This document shows, one piece after another, positions 44,899 through 56,171 of a stretch of 64,000 nucleotides of DNA (position 1 is the first letter of the stretch; each line of letters opens with the position of its first letter). The stretch covers positions 159,753-223,752 of the forward strand of contig JBDLJB010000001.1 of assembly GCA_039714555.1 (NCBI GenBank), given 5' to 3'. A program made the translations under genes and the position numbers. The notes under the pieces are model-generated. The model was not told the origin of the DNA. It saw only the letters and a list, made by a program, of their open reading frames with translations, and ran no database searches. The stretch comes from Namhaeicola sp039714555. Lineage in GTDB: Bacteria > Bacteroidota > Bacteroidia > Flavobacteriales > Flavobacteriaceae.

Positions 44899-47800
44899 AT
44901 GTTTTTAATTTTTGATACTGAAACTACAGGTTTACCCAAAAAATGGAATGCTCCAATAACTGATATTGACAATTGGCCAAGAGCTATACAAGTTGCCTGG
45001 CAATTGCATGATGAAATGGGTAAACTAATTGAACATCAGGATTATTTAATTAAACCTGATGGATTTAACATACCCTATGATGCTGAACAAATTCACGGTA
45101 TTTCTACGCAATTAGCTGCTGAAAAAGGGAAAGATCTTAGAGAAGTACTACAATTATTTAATGAGGCTTTATCCAAAACTAAATTTGTAGTAGGTCAAAA
45201 TGTAAAATTTGATTTGAATATTTTGGGTAGTGAATATTATAGATCAGAAATTACTACCGATCTAAATAGTTTGCCTGTATTAGATACTTGTACCGAGAAA
45301 ACTGCCAATTTGTGTAAAATTCCTGGGGGTAAAGGAGGTAGATTTAAACTACCAACTTTAACTGAATTGCACCATGAATTATTTAATAAACCTTTTAATG
45401 AAGCGCATAATGCAACTGCAGATGTTGAAGCAACAACACGATGTTTTTTAGAATTACTTCGTCAAAAGCATTATAGTTTAAAAGAATTAAATGTTGATAG
45501 TGATTATTATGAAAAGTTTACAGAAAAGTATCCTAAGCCATTCGAATTATTAGGATTAAAACATAAGAATCTTAAAAATGAAAGTAAAAAGTTAAAAGAA
45601 AAAGTACAAAAAAGTGAAAGTTTAAATGAACAAAAAGTTGAGCATATTCATCAAAACTTTAAAGATGTTCAATTCTCACATTTACACAACCATTCACAAT
45701 TTTCAATTTTACAATCTACTTCAAGTATAATCGATCTGATTCAGGCAACTGCAAAAAATGAAATGCCTGCTGTTGCACTAACCGATACAGGAAATATGAT
45801 GGGAGCTTTTTTGTTTATCAAAGAAGTGCTGAATTATAATAAAACAGCAGAAAATCCTATAAAGCCAATTGTAGGTTGCGAATTTTATGTTTGTGAAGAT
45901 CATCTCAATAAAAAAACTAAGGACAATGGTTATCAAATTGTGATGCTTGCTAAGAATAAAAAGGGGTACCACAATCTTGCCAAATTAGCCTCTATCGCAT
46001 ACATCGATGGTTTTTATTATGTACCCAGAATTGATAAGGAAACCTTAATAAAATATAAAGAAGATATCATTGTTTTGAGTGGCAATATGTACGGTGAAAT
46101 TCCGAATAAAATTTTAAATATTGGTGAAAAACAAGCAGAAGATGCTTTATTATGGTGGAAAGAAGAATTTGGTGATGATTTCTATTTAGAGCTAAATGAT
46201 CATCAGCAGGAAAATGAACAACATGTAAACGAGGTTTTGTTGCAGTTTTCAAAACAACACGATGTTAAAGTAGTTGCAACCAATAATACTTTTTACATAA
46301 ATAATGAAGAAGCTGAATCACATGATATTTTATTATGTGTAAAAGAAGGCGAAAAGATCAATACACCAAAGGGTAGAGGTAGAGGATTTCGCTATGGTTT
46401 ACCAAATGACGAATATTATTTCAAAAGTCAGGATGAAATGAAACTATTGTTTCAAAAAATTCCTGAAGCAATCCTCAATGTTCAAGAAATAGTTGATAAG
46501 ATTGAGATCTATAAACTGGCTAGGGAAGTTTTACTGCCTAAGTTTGATATTCCTAAAGAATTTTTATCTTCTGAAGATAAGAAAGATAGCGGTAAAAGAG
46601 GTGAAAATGCCTATTTGAGATATCTGACTTATGAAGGAGCAAAAAATAGATATTCTGAAATAACAGAATTATTAAAAGAGCGAATTGATTTTGAATTGAT
46701 GACCATAGAAAATACTGGGTATCCCGGTTATTTTTTAATTGTTGAAGATTTTATTAAAGAAGCTCGAAAGATGGATGTTTCTGTTGGACCCGGCAGAGGT
46801 TCAGCAGCAGGTTCAGTAGTTGCATATTGCTTAAAGATTACCAATATTGACCCTATAAAGTACGATTTACTTTTTGAGCGTTTTTTGAATCCAGATAGGG
46901 TTTCCTTACCGGATATTGATATTGATTTTGATGATGAAGGACGACAAAAAGTAATTGATTATGTAATTGAAAAATACGGTTCAAAACAGGTTGCTCAAAT
47001 TATTACTTATGGTACAATGGCTGCAAAATCATCTATTCGTGATGCTGCCAGAGTATTAGACCTACCCTTACAGGATGCCGATAGAATTGCCAAATTAATA
47101 CCCAATGTAAAATTGGAGAATATTTTTGGTGATGATAAAAAAAGTATTTCAAAAGTTGAAGCACTCCGTAAAGAGGAAATTGAAAATATAAATGAGTTAA
47201 AAAGAATTGCTAAAAGTAATGGCATTGATGCGCAAACCATTAATCAGGCAAAAGCTTTAGAAGGTTCTGTTAGGAATACAGGTACTCATGCCTGTGGTGT
47301 GATCATCACACCTGAAGATATTACCAATTTAATTCCTGTTGCAACAGCAAAAGGAACCGATATGTTTGTTACTCAATTTGATAATCATGTAGTTGAAGAT
47401 GCAGGTTTATTGAAAATGGACTTTTTAGGTTTAAAAACATTAACCTTAATAAAAGATACCATAAAGATTATTAAAGCATTGCATGGTAAAGTTTTAGTTC
47501 CTGATGAATTTCCGCTTGACGATGAGAAGACTTTTGAATTATTTCAAAATGGTGAAACAGTAGGAATTTTTCAATATGAATCGGCAGGTATGCAAAAGCA
47601 TTTAAAAGCACTTAAACCAACCGAATTTGCTGATTTAATTGCTATGAATGCACTGTATCGTCCGGGGCCCATGGAATATATTCCTCAATTTATTGATAGA
47701 AAACACGGGCGAGAAGAAATTGCTTATGATCTTCCGGAAATGGAAGAATATCTAAAAGAAACCTATGGTATTACGGTTTATCAAGAACAAGTAATGCTAT

Positions 47801-49218
47801 TATCTCAAAAATTGGCAGGATTTACAAAAGGTGAAGCTGATATGTTGCGAAAAGCCATGGGGAAAAAGATCTTTGCCTTACTTGAAAAATTGAAACCTAA
47901 ATTTATTGAAGGAGGTATAAATAATGATCATCCTGAAGAGGTTTTAGAAAAAATTTGGAAAGATTGGGAAGCTTTTGCAGCATATGCATTTAACAAATCA
48001 CACTCAACTTGTTATGCTTTTATCGCCTATCAAACAGCTTATTTAAAAGCGCATTATCCGGCTGAATACATGGCGGCAGTATTGAGTAATAATATGAATG
48101 ATATCAAACAAGTTACCTTTTTTATGGAAGAATGTAAACGTTCGGCTATCAAAGTTTTAGGACCTGATATCAACGAGTCTTTCTATAAATTTGCAGTCAA
48201 TAAAGAAGGCGCAATTAGATTTGGAATGGGAGCCATTAAAGGGGTTGGTTCAAGTGCTGTAGATGCTATAGTCTCTGAAAGAAAAAAAGAAGGCAACTTT
48301 AAATCAATTTTTGATTTGGCAAAAAGAGTTGACCTGCGTGCTGCTAATAAAAAGGCTTTTGACGGGTTGGTTTTAGCAGGTGCTTTTGATTCTTTTGAAG
48401 ATACAATTAGAGCACAGTACTTTAATTTTGATGAAAGAGGTTTGAGTATTATAGAAAAAGCAATACGATTTGGTAATAAATATCAGGAAAGTAAAAATTC
48501 TGCTCAGGTTTCATTGTTTGGAGAATCTTCAGAATTTCAATTTGAAGAACTCACTATTCCTGAATGTGAACCATGGAATGTCATGGAAAAATTATCAAAA
48601 GAAAAAGAAGTCATTGGATTCTATATTTCGGGTCATCCTTTAGATGATTATAAAACTGAGATCAAATATTTTTGTAATGCATCATTAGAAGTATTACAAA
48701 ACATACAAGAATTAGAAGGTAGAGAGTTAACTTTTGCTGGAATTTTAACCGATGTTCAACATAGAATTAGTAAAAATGGTAAAGGTTGGGCTTTGTTTAC
48801 TTTAGAAGATTATACCGATGCTTATGAGTTTAAAATATTTAATGAAGATTATTTAAAGCTAAAACATTTTTTAGTGCCAAATTCTTTTTTGTATATCAAA
48901 ACAAAAATGATGAGGCCTTGGCGTGATGGTGATGTAAGAGTTCAGTTTATAACCATGCAAATTTTACAAGATGTGATGGAAAAAATGTCAAAGAAAATTA
49001 CAGTTCAATTAGATATAAATACACTAAATGATGAGAGAATTAAAAAATTAAAAGAGTTGGCCAAGCATCATAAAGGCAATAAAAATTTGAATATATTGGT
49101 ATATGATATTGAAGAGAAAATAAAAATAACAATGCCAAGTAGAAATACAAAAGTCGATATTTCAAAAGAATTATTAGATGAATTAACTAAAGAAAATATG
49201 CACTTTAAGTTAAATTAA
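44899..49218 (+). CDS. dnaE: DnaE, DNA polymerase III alpha subunit with fused proofreading exonuclease
   Basis: 1439-residue replicative polymerase. The N-terminal DnaQ-like DEDDh exonuclease (about 1-200) shows FDTETTGL, VGQNVKFDLNIL and HNATADVEAT. The PHP domain begins near residue 259 (FSHLHNHSQFSILQ). The polymerase active site lies at GPGRGSAAGSVV and LPDIDIDFDDEGRQK (near 670), and a C-terminal OB-fold follows. The Bacteroidota exonuclease fusion explains why no separate dnaQ is needed in principle. Divergent from the rnf operon across a 280-base AT-rich gap in which no other gene is seen. Confidence 0.97.
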   Translation: MFLIFDTETTGLPKKWNAPITDIDNWPRAIQVAWQLHDEMGKLIEHQDYLIKPDGFNIPYDAEQIHGISTQLAAEKGKDLREVLQLFNEALSKTKFVVGQNVKFDLNILGSEYYRSEITTDLNSLPVLDTCTEKTANLCKIPGGKGGRFKLPTLTELHHELFNKPFNEAHNATADVEATTRCFLELLRQKHYSLKELNVDSDYYEKFTEKYPKPFELLGLKHKNLKNESKKLKEKVQKSESLNEQKVEHIHQNFKDVQFSHLHNHSQFSILQSTSSIIDLIQATAKNEMPAVALTDTGNMMGAFLFIKEVLNYNKTAENPIKPIVGCEFYVCEDHLNKKTKDNGYQIVMLAKNKKGYHNLAKLASIAYIDGFYYVPRIDKETLIKYKEDIIVLSGNMYGEIPNKILNIGEKQAEDALLWWKEEFGDDFYLELNDHQQENEQHVNEVLLQFSKQHDVKVVATNNTFYINNEEAESHDILLCVKEGEKINTPKGRGRGFRYGLPNDEYYFKSQDEMKLLFQKIPEAILNVQEIVDKIEIYKLAREVLLPKFDIPKEFLSSEDKKDSGKRGENAYLRYLTYEGAKNRYSEITELLKERIDFELMTIENTGYPGYFLIVEDFIKEARKMDVSVGPGRGSAAGSVVAYCLKITNIDPIKYDLLFERFLNPDRVSLPDIDIDFDDEGRQKVIDYVIEKYGSKQVAQIITYGTMAAKSSIRDAARVLDLPLQDADRIAKLIPNVKLENIFGDDKKSISKVEALRKEEIENINELKRIAKSNGIDAQTINQAKALEGSVRNTGTHACGVIITPEDITNLIPVATAKGTDMFVTQFDNHVVEDAGLLKMDFLGLKTLTLIKDTIKIIKALHGKVLVPDEFPLDDEKTFELFQNGETVGIFQYESAGMQKHLKALKPTEFADLIAMNALYRPGPMEYIPQFIDRKHGREEIAYDLPEMEEYLKETYGITVYQEQVMLLSQKLAGFTKGEADMLRKAMGKKIFALLEKLKPKFIEGGINNDHPEEVLEKIWKDWEAFAAYAFNKSHSTCYAFIAYQTAYLKAHYPAEYMAAVLSNNMNDIKQVTFFMEECKRSAIKVLGPDINESFYKFAVNKEGAIRFGMGAIKGVGSSAVDAIVSERKKEGNFKSIFDLAKRVDLRAANKKAFDGLVLAGAFDSFEDTIRAQYFNFDERGLSIIEKAIRFGNKYQESKNSAQVSLFGESSEFQFEELTIPECEPWNVMEKLSKEKEVIGFYISGHPLDDYKTEIKYFCNASLEVLQNIQELEGRELTFAGILTDVQHRISKNGKGWALFTLEDYTDAYEFKIFNEDYLKLKHFLVPNSFLYIKTKMMRPWRDGDVRVQFITMQILQDVMEKMSKKITVQLDINTLNDERIKKLKELAKHHKGNKNLNILVYDIEEKIKITMPSRNTKVDISKELLDELTKENMHFKLN

Positions 49219-49229
49219 ATTATGTATTT

Positions 49230-52200
49230 TTATTCTATATTTACTCTTACACCTTTGCTATGACTGCCAAATTCAGGAGCATACATACTTTGAATTGTTG
49301 TAATTCCGTTGCTAAAAATACCTTGATTGTTAACTCTCAGATCGTATTCAAAAATATAAACTCCTTTAGGTAATACATCAAAAAAGAAATTTGTACTGGC
49401 ATCTTTTGTGCTTTCATAATAACTCAAGCCATCTTGGTATTTGTATTGCGATAATGTATTAACAGGTTCAAAACCACTTGCTCTCATATCTTTTAGATGT
49501 ATAAATTCCATTTCACGATCTACTTTAATCTCTATGCGAACAGTAACTAAATCGCCAAGTTTTAGTTTTGTACTATTCGTTATTTCGGTAAGTTCTTTGC
49601 CATGATCTGTATTTCTTTTTAAATAGAGTTTTTTATTAATTTGTAAAGGACTTTCAGCAGCTGTGATTTTATCTAAATCTTCAAAATATTGCCAATAAAG
49701 AGCTCCAAATGCTATACCATCACTACTTTTTTGTAAAGTGATATCAGCCATATCGGGCTTAATTTCGGTTTTATGCCATGTTGTTTTAAAATATCCTGTT
49801 CCGGCTTCAATTTTTGAATTTTCTAAATGATTAGGGTCAATTTTTTTATTACCAACCTTAACTTCAACCATCTCGGTTTCATTAAGCCAATTAGATCCAT
49901 AATTGAGAATTGCATAAATAGCATTGGTAGTTGCTTTTGTAGTTTCCCAACGATTAGTTTGTTTGTTCTTGAGCAACCATAATTTTAAGTTATCCAAACT
50001 TTCAATTGAGCTGCCAACTTCATGAAAAGCTTCAAGCATTAAAGCCTGTGTTTCAATTGGCGATTGAAACCAATACCAGCTGGGTTTGTTTTCTTTCCAG
50101 TACATCCCCAATTCTTCATTGGTAATAGAGTTTTCAGCTAAAGATTGAATAATTGATCTTGCTAATTTTTGGTTCTCATTTCTATTGGCAATTAATGAAA
50201 TTAAACCTTTATCATTTAATTTATAATCCAACCAGAAAGTATAACTCTGATTTTTATAGTAATTAAAACCTTTAAGCAGTTCATTTTTGATTGGTAGATT
50301 TTTATAAAAACTGCGCATATATAAATATTGTAATTGAAAAGAAGAAGTGTGATTATTATCTAAATATTCTTTTTCTTTTTTAGGGTTATATGAATCGGTT
50401 ATCTTATCATAACTAAACTTTTTTGCGTTCTTTAAAACTTTTTTATAATCTTCTAAAATCTCATCATCTAAAAATCGAACAATTTTAGTAAGAAACATTT
50501 TTTGTTCTTTTGTTAAATTGTCAAATGAATTTCCGGTTAATTTGTTTAAGTGACCAAAACCTATAGCAATGTGCTGGGTTATATTCCTATTGGGATATTG
50601 GTTTCCTGTAAACCATGGAAAACCACCATTAGTCATTTGCATTTGCTTTAATTTTTGGAAAGCTTTTTCTTGCTCACTTTTCATTTTAGTAAGATCAAAT
50701 AACAAAGCCAAACGCTTTTTTTGTTCTGTTTCATTTTGTGCATCACGTAGCCAAGGTGTTTCTTGAATAATGATAGATTTCAATTCTTGATTTTTTTCCA
50801 GATTTGAAACTAAGGTTTCAGATGATGACCATTGTTTAAAGATTTTTTCAATTTTTGGATTAGAACCAACAAGAAAAGTAGCCAAAGAATTGGCATAATA
50901 TCTCGAAAATGTTTGCTCAGAGCATTCATAAGGATATTCCATTAAATAAGGTATGGCTTGTATTGCATACCAAACAGGGTTGGAAGTAACCTCGAGCGTT
51001 AATTTATGATTTTTAAGTGTAGAAGAAGTATTTTCTTTTAGTTTATCAAGGGTAAAAGTCTTTGTTTGATTGCTTTTTATTTGCATTGATAGTGTTTCAG
51101 TAACTAACATTCTGTTTGATAAAACCGGTAATATATTTTGTTCTCCATCCGAAAAATTACCGGCAAGAGCAACTATCTTATATTGAATAGCTTGTGCATT
51201 TTCTGGAATAAATAGGATCCAGTTTACATTTGTATTGCCATTCGTTTTAATAGAAAAATTAATTTTATTAGAAGTGTCTTTTAATAACTCTTTCGTAATA
51301 TCTTTTTGTGTGATGGCATCGGTTAAAACTATTTGAGCCGTGCCGTTTAAATTCTTATCACTAAGGTTTGTAATTTTTGTATTGATGGTAATTTGATCAT
51401 TTTGACGTAAAAAGCGAGGTACATTAGGTACAACCATCAACTCTTTTTGAGTAATGACATTTAATTGTTTATAGCCTATTTTTAATTCTTTATTATGGGC
51501 TAAAAGTTGTAATTTCCAACGAGTCAATGCTTCTGGAACTGTAAAGTTAAAACTGACATTGCTGTTTTTGTCTGTTCTTAAGTACGGAAAGAAAAAGGCG
51601 GTTTCTTGTAGGTTTTTGCGAGCTTGTACTTTAGATAATTCGGCATCAATTTTTGCTTGACCTGATTTTGTTGCAATAATAATGACACCATTTGCACCTT
51701 GTGCACCATACAGAGATATTGCTGCTTCTCCTTTCAAAATACTAATATCAGTAACATCATTTCCATTAATGTCAAAGTTTTTTACGGGAATACCATCAAC
51801 TATATAAAGAGGATTATTCATGCCTGCAATTGAACTACTTCCTCTTATTTTTACAGAAGTTGCAGAATCTACAATACTAACACCTGAAACTTTTCCTGCT
51901 AATATTTGACCAATATCGCCGTCTTCAGCAGCAGTCTCAGGAGTGGCCATTATGCTAGCATATCCTAAAGATTTATTTTTACGTTTGATGCCAAATGCAG
52001 TAACAACAACTTCATCTAAAGAATTTTCATCGGCATTGAGTATCATATTTATTTCAGAAGATTTTCCTACTTTTTCAGAAGCAGTAACCATTCCTATAAA
52101 ACTAAAGATTAACTCGTCATTACTTTTAACTTTAATTGAATAATGCCCATCAAAATCGGTTGTTGTTCCAAAAGAAGTTCCTTTAATTATAACATTTACT

Positions 52201-55200
52201 CCAGGTAAAGGGCCAGATTCATCAGTAATAGTTCCGTTAACTATTTTATCATATTTTGTACGTTCTTTTTTAACACGTGCTAAATATTGATCGTTTGCCC
52301 AACGATTATTATTTATGGAAAATCCATACCAATTTAAAGCGTCATAATGTTGTTGAGGATAATTAGAATAACTGCGATATTGGTTTCTAATTGTAAATCT
52401 ATTTGTACCAAAACTTTGGTTAGCGTTACTGTTTTGATAAGGGGAATATTGATAGCGTTGTATTGGGTTAAACGACCAATGATGATTTTTAAATTCGTCT
52501 AAAGAAGCATCATACATAGATGCTAATAACTCCGAAACAATTTTGTCATTTTTATCACCTTTGATCTTAAAACTCCATGTTTGTTTACTTCCAGGTTGTA
52601 ATTTATCCCGAAAGGTCAATGTTTCAAACTGTAAATTATCGGAGGTATATGGAACTGCAATATGGAGTATGCCATTTTTAAAACTGTTGTAATTTACAAA
52701 GTGATATTTGATTGCAAATCCGCCAATATTTGTTGCTTTTACAGGAATTGTTATGGTTTTTGTTTCGTTGTTTAAATGGATGAAGTAAGTCTTTGTAATT
52801 TTGTGGTTTTTTTCGATATTCACAGTTACAGTTAAGTCTTTTGAGGCTGAACCAACCTGTAATTTTACTTCTTCATTTGGTTTGTATATCGATTTATTAG
52901 TGTTGATAAAGAACAATTTATTATCTACAACTGTTTTGTCTTTTGTGTCGAAAATTGTAAATCGTTGTTCGTCTTTCACTTCTTGGTTAAATTTGTCTTT
53001 ACATACTAAAACGACGATGTATTTTCCGGAAATCCATTTTTTAATGTTTCCAAGAACCAATTCTTTAGATATTTCAGTATCAAAATATTTCTCTAAAACA
53101 AGAATTCCTTTTTTCCAGTTCTTTTCATCATTTTCATCATCGGTATAGGCATCGTGAGGAAATAAATTACGGAATTCTGTTTCTGTAAATTCTTGATAAT
53201 CTGGAGCATTCCACGGGCGAATTCTCATAGGGTTTTGTGGAGCTTGTAATTTATATATTCTAATAGTTCCTTTGGTTGGAACATATTCATTATTTAGGTT
53301 ATTGGTGCTGATGGTGAGTTTGTTATCCTCTTTTGTTTTATCAATATTAGAATCTACAGAAACTTTGGCGGTTAAAGCGTGATAACCCACTTTTACAGTG
53401 GTTTCGGCACTTCGGGTTTCTCCGTTGATATCAGTAATATCAACATAAATTTGATAACTAAATGTTGGCTGACTTTCTTTAAGTACTTTTAAATCAGGAA
53501 TTGCTTTAAAAGTGATTTCGTAATTTCCTTCTGCATCTGTAAGGCCTTCACCATGTATAATTTCTAATGATTCTGACTGATATGAATTAGAAGAATACCA
53601 ATTATACCAACGTGGGAAATTAGCAGTTCGTACCACACGGTATTGAACCTTTGCATCTGTAATATTACTTCCGGAAAATGCTATTGCAGTTCCGTTTACG
53701 GTAATACTATCGTTTAATTTATAAGTTTCGGTAACAGGGTTAAACTTGGTTTCAAACTTTGGGCGTTTGTATTCTTCAACAGAAAAAATGTAGTCTGAAT
53801 CATAACTGAACTCATAATCTGCATCGTCATCATCATAAAATTTACTATCATATTCATAACTTTCGTCAATTATAATGGTGTATTCTCCAGTTAATCCGCC
53901 AGAAGGTAATTTGAATTCTCCCGAAACAGAACCAAATTCATTCAATTTTAAGTTTAATAGTTTTATTTCTTCTCCATTTGGATCTTCTAAAAGAACTTCA
54001 ACATATTCATCAGTAAAAATTTTAGTTTTACCTCCTTGTTTTTTTAAAATAATGGCTTTAAAATAAACTGTTTGTCCCGGGCGATAAATGCTTCTATCCG
54101 TAAAGATAAAAGGTTTTATTTCAATGTATTCATCTTCACCATTATTGTCGTTTTTATAATGTTTTGATAAATAATAATCCCCAAAAGTTGCAGTTTCATC
54201 TTCATGAGTTACAGTAGAAACAACATTATTGTGACGAATTTTATTTCTAAAAGTAAATTGTCCGTTTATATCGGTAGTAAAATTTCGGTTTATGGGTAAG
54301 TTATATCTTCCTGTATTGTAATTTTTAAGATTTACACGTGCACTTTCAATTGGTTTTCCAGTATTTCTATCAACAATTTGATAAGTGTAATTTCCGTTTT
54401 GGTTGTTTTCAATCAACGTTAAGTTTGTTGCTTGTACAAAGCTGTAAGCAATAGTTTTATTGGTATTTAATGTTTCGCTGTCTGTAGTTGCAAAAATTAA
54501 ATAGTTTCCATGTGCTAGTGGCGGTAATAGTACTTCGGTTTTATGTTGTTGGTAATCGTGTTCATTGTGTAAAATTGCAGTCCATTTTTTTGTTGCATCT
54601 AATTTTTGGATAAATGCAATTCTAGCAGAATCAGTATATATTTTATTGAATTTCTCTTGTTGCTTTTTAGTTATTTTAAAGGCGGTAAAAGAAAGTTTAT
54701 CTGTGTTTTTATAGTCGATCAATAACCGAGAATTAGTATTGATTGAAATGTATTTTTCAGATGTTATGGATATGTTTTTTTGTAGAATTTTACTTTTTAG
54801 AACTTCACATTTTTGTGTACCAATTGATTTTGGAAAAATGGCAATTGCATGTTCGCAAATTTCAAGTGCTTCTTTATATTTAAAACGATATTCTTCATTT
54901 TTTTTTGGTTGATATTGATTAGCCAGTTTTGTGAATAAATTTGCAATTTGATAATCAATTTCTGTAGATACTTTGTGATTTTTATTATTTTTTGATAGAT
55001 GTTGCAAAGTCGATAGATAAATACTGTCTTTGTTTTCAAAAACGGCATTGATTTTAACAAACCTTAACCTCTCCAAAGTTAAGTCAATCAAAGCGGTAGG
55101 GTCACTATCTCTTAAATGGAATAATGTCAATTTTTTATATAATTTCAATGCTTGTAATTGTTGAGAAAGACTATCTTTAGAATAAATATCTGCCGAAATA

Positions 55201-55901
55201 AACTGTTTATTTGTACCTAATAAATCAGGATTATCAATTTCAAATTTATAAGACGGACGTGTTAAATTGCGTTCGTCATTTTTATAAAAATTGATGGCTC
55301 TTTGTGCAATGAAATCATATAATGTTGGTCGATAGTTTTTAGATCCAACTTGTAAGATTAAAATATCATTAAACTGCTTTAAATCCGTTTGTTGTAATAA
55401 TAAACTGTTTAGTAAAGAGTTTTGGTAATGTGTATTTATTTCTTCAAAAATAGTTTGTAGATCCCATGTTCTGAAATCAGTCTGCCCTGAGCCTTTTAAA
55501 GTTTCAACTTTTGTACGGTTGTAGAATTTCCATCTATTTTGTTGAAAATATTGCCAATAAAGATCGGCTAAAATACTTTCTAGAATATTTTTGGCAGGAA
55601 GAACACTTTGATCGATCTCATTTTTTAGATCTTCAATAATTTTTAATTGGGCATCTTCTTCAAGGGTAAGCGCAAATTTAGATTTATAAATAAGTGTTTT
55701 TACAATTTGAGGAGTATTCTTATCAGCATGAGCTTTTATTGATATTTTTTCAACTTCAATTAATGCAGATTTCGGTAAAGATTCTAATTCGAATTTATAT
55801 ACTTTTTCCCAATCTTTTACATAATTTTTAAAATGTTTTTGAGCGTATGTTAACTGTGAGAATAAAACAAAAACTAAAATAGAAATAACAATTTTTTTCA
55901 T
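49230..55901 (-). CDS. Alpha-2-macroglobulin-like protein with inserted carboxypeptidase-D-like and TonB-plug module
   Basis: 2223 residues with a signal peptide ending LTYAQ. An N-terminal helical region with TPR-like spacing (about 150-370) is followed by MG domains, including MG2 near 600 (DRSIYRPGQTVYFKAIIL). At about 1220-1300 lies a carboxypeptidase-D-regulatory-like domain (VNGTITDESGPLPGVNVII) and at about 1300-1415 a TonB receptor plug-like domain (LDEVVVTAFGIKRKN, IRGSSSIAGMNNPLYIVDGIP). The A2M core resumes near 1430 (FFPYLRTDKNSNVSFNF). The thioester motif is intact as YPYECSEQTF, Cys 1660 to Gln 1663. Bacterial A2Ms trap proteases; the plug module is normally seen in SusC receptors, but no receptor barrel follows. 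Likely periplasmic or outer-membrane associated. Lipobox absent. Confidence 0.9.
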   Translation of the reverse strand: MKKIVISILVFVLFSQLTYAQKHFKNYVKDWEKVYKFELESLPKSALIEVEKISIKAHADKNTPQIVKTLIYKSKFALTLEEDAQLKIIEDLKNEIDQSVLPAKNILESILADLYWQYFQQNRWKFYNRTKVETLKGSGQTDFRTWDLQTIFEEINTHYQNSLLNSLLLQQTDLKQFNDILILQVGSKNYRPTLYDFIAQRAINFYKNDERNLTRPSYKFEIDNPDLLGTNKQFISADIYSKDSLSQQLQALKLYKKLTLFHLRDSDPTALIDLTLERLRFVKINAVFENKDSIYLSTLQHLSKNNKNHKVSTEIDYQIANLFTKLANQYQPKKNEEYRFKYKEALEICEHAIAIFPKSIGTQKCEVLKSKILQKNISITSEKYISINTNSRLLIDYKNTDKLSFTAFKITKKQQEKFNKIYTDSARIAFIQKLDATKKWTAILHNEHDYQQHKTEVLLPPLAHGNYLIFATTDSETLNTNKTIAYSFVQATNLTLIENNQNGNYTYQIVDRNTGKPIESARVNLKNYNTGRYNLPINRNFTTDINGQFTFRNKIRHNNVVSTVTHEDETATFGDYYLSKHYKNDNNGEDEYIEIKPFIFTDRSIYRPGQTVYFKAIILKKQGGKTKIFTDEYVEVLLEDPNGEEIKLLNLKLNEFGSVSGEFKLPSGGLTGEYTIIIDESYEYDSKFYDDDDADYEFSYDSDYIFSVEEYKRPKFETKFNPVTETYKLNDSITVNGTAIAFSGSNITDAKVQYRVVRTANFPRWYNWYSSNSYQSESLEIIHGEGLTDAEGNYEITFKAIPDLKVLKESQPTFSYQIYVDITDINGETRSAETTVKVGYHALTAKVSVDSNIDKTKEDNKLTISTNNLNNEYVPTKGTIRIYKLQAPQNPMRIRPWNAPDYQEFTETEFRNLFPHDAYTDDENDEKNWKKGILVLEKYFDTEISKELVLGNIKKWISGKYIVVLVCKDKFNQEVKDEQRFTIFDTKDKTVVDNKLFFINTNKSIYKPNEEVKLQVGSASKDLTVTVNIEKNHKITKTYFIHLNNETKTITIPVKATNIGGFAIKYHFVNYNSFKNGILHIAVPYTSDNLQFETLTFRDKLQPGSKQTWSFKIKGDKNDKIVSELLASMYDASLDEFKNHHWSFNPIQRYQYSPYQNSNANQSFGTNRFTIRNQYRSYSNYPQQHYDALNWYGFSINNNRWANDQYLARVKKERTKYDKIVNGTITDESGPLPGVNVIIKGTSFGTTTDFDGHYSIKVKSNDELIFSFIGMVTASEKVGKSSEINMILNADENSLDEVVVTAFGIKRKNKSLGYASIMATPETAAEDGDIGQILAGKVSGVSIVDSATSVKIRGSSSIAGMNNPLYIVDGIPVKNFDINGNDVTDISILKGEAAISLYGAQGANGVIIIATKSGQAKIDAELSKVQARKNLQETAFFFPYLRTDKNSNVSFNFTVPEALTRWKLQLLAHNKELKIGYKQLNVITQKELMVVPNVPRFLRQNDQITINTKITNLSDKNLNGTAQIVLTDAITQKDITKELLKDTSNKINFSIKTNGNTNVNWILFIPENAQAIQYKIVALAGNFSDGEQNILPVLSNRMLVTETLSMQIKSNQTKTFTLDKLKENTSSTLKNHKLTLEVTSNPVWYAIQAIPYLMEYPYECSEQTFSRYYANSLATFLVGSNPKIEKIFKQWSSSETLVSNLEKNQELKSIIIQETPWLRDAQNETEQKKRLALLFDLTKMKSEQEKAFQKLKQMQMTNGGFPWFTGNQYPNRNITQHIAIGFGHLNKLTGNSFDNLTKEQKMFLTKIVRFLDDEILEDYKKVLKNAKKFSYDKITDSYNPKKEKEYLDNNHTSSFQLQYLYMRSFYKNLPIKNELLKGFNYYKNQSYTFWLDYKLNDKGLISLIANRNENQKLARSIIQSLAENSITNEELGMYWKENKPSWYWFQSPIETQALMLEAFHEVGSSIESLDNLKLWLLKNKQTNRWETTKATTNAIYAILNYGSNWLNETEMVEVKVGNKKIDPNHLENSKIEAGTGYFKTTWHKTEIKPDMADITLQKSSDGIAFGALYWQYFEDLDKITAAESPLQINKKLYLKRNTDHGKELTEITNSTKLKLGDLVTVRIEIKVDREMEFIHLKDMRASGFEPVNTLSQYKYQDGLSYYESTKDASTNFFFDVLPKGVYIFEYDLRVNNQGIFSNGITTIQSMYAPEFGSHSKGVRVNIE

Positions 55902-56139
55902 GATAAATTATTTGATAAAGTAAAGGTAGCAATTATTATTACTACGATTTTATAAGAATGAGTGATGTGGTTGTTTGAGTGAGGGAAGTATATGATTTTT
56001 TGAATTGCAATTAATTTTAGATTGAAAAGGAAATAATTTCCCCAATGGGAAAAACCGAAGATTTAACAAAGTTAATTGTCCAAAGAACAAATGAAATAAA
56101 GAAATCAATAAAAAATTATTTTCAATATCATAGATTCAC

Positions 56140-56147
56140 TAAGTTTG
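56140..56147 (+). promoter_or_regulatory. Candidate -7 box for mpl
   Basis: TAAGTTTG (TAnnTTTG), 24 bases before the mpl ATG, within an otherwise empty 270-base gap between the A2M gene and mpl. No -33 TTG is seen. Confidence 0.4.
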
Positions 56148-56171
56148 TAAAAGAACTAAATTCCATCTTAA

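Noticed and set aside
49230..55901. Considered as a SusC-type TonB-dependent receptor.
   Set aside because: The plug-like domain is not followed by a 22-strand barrel; MG domains and an A2M thioester surround it.
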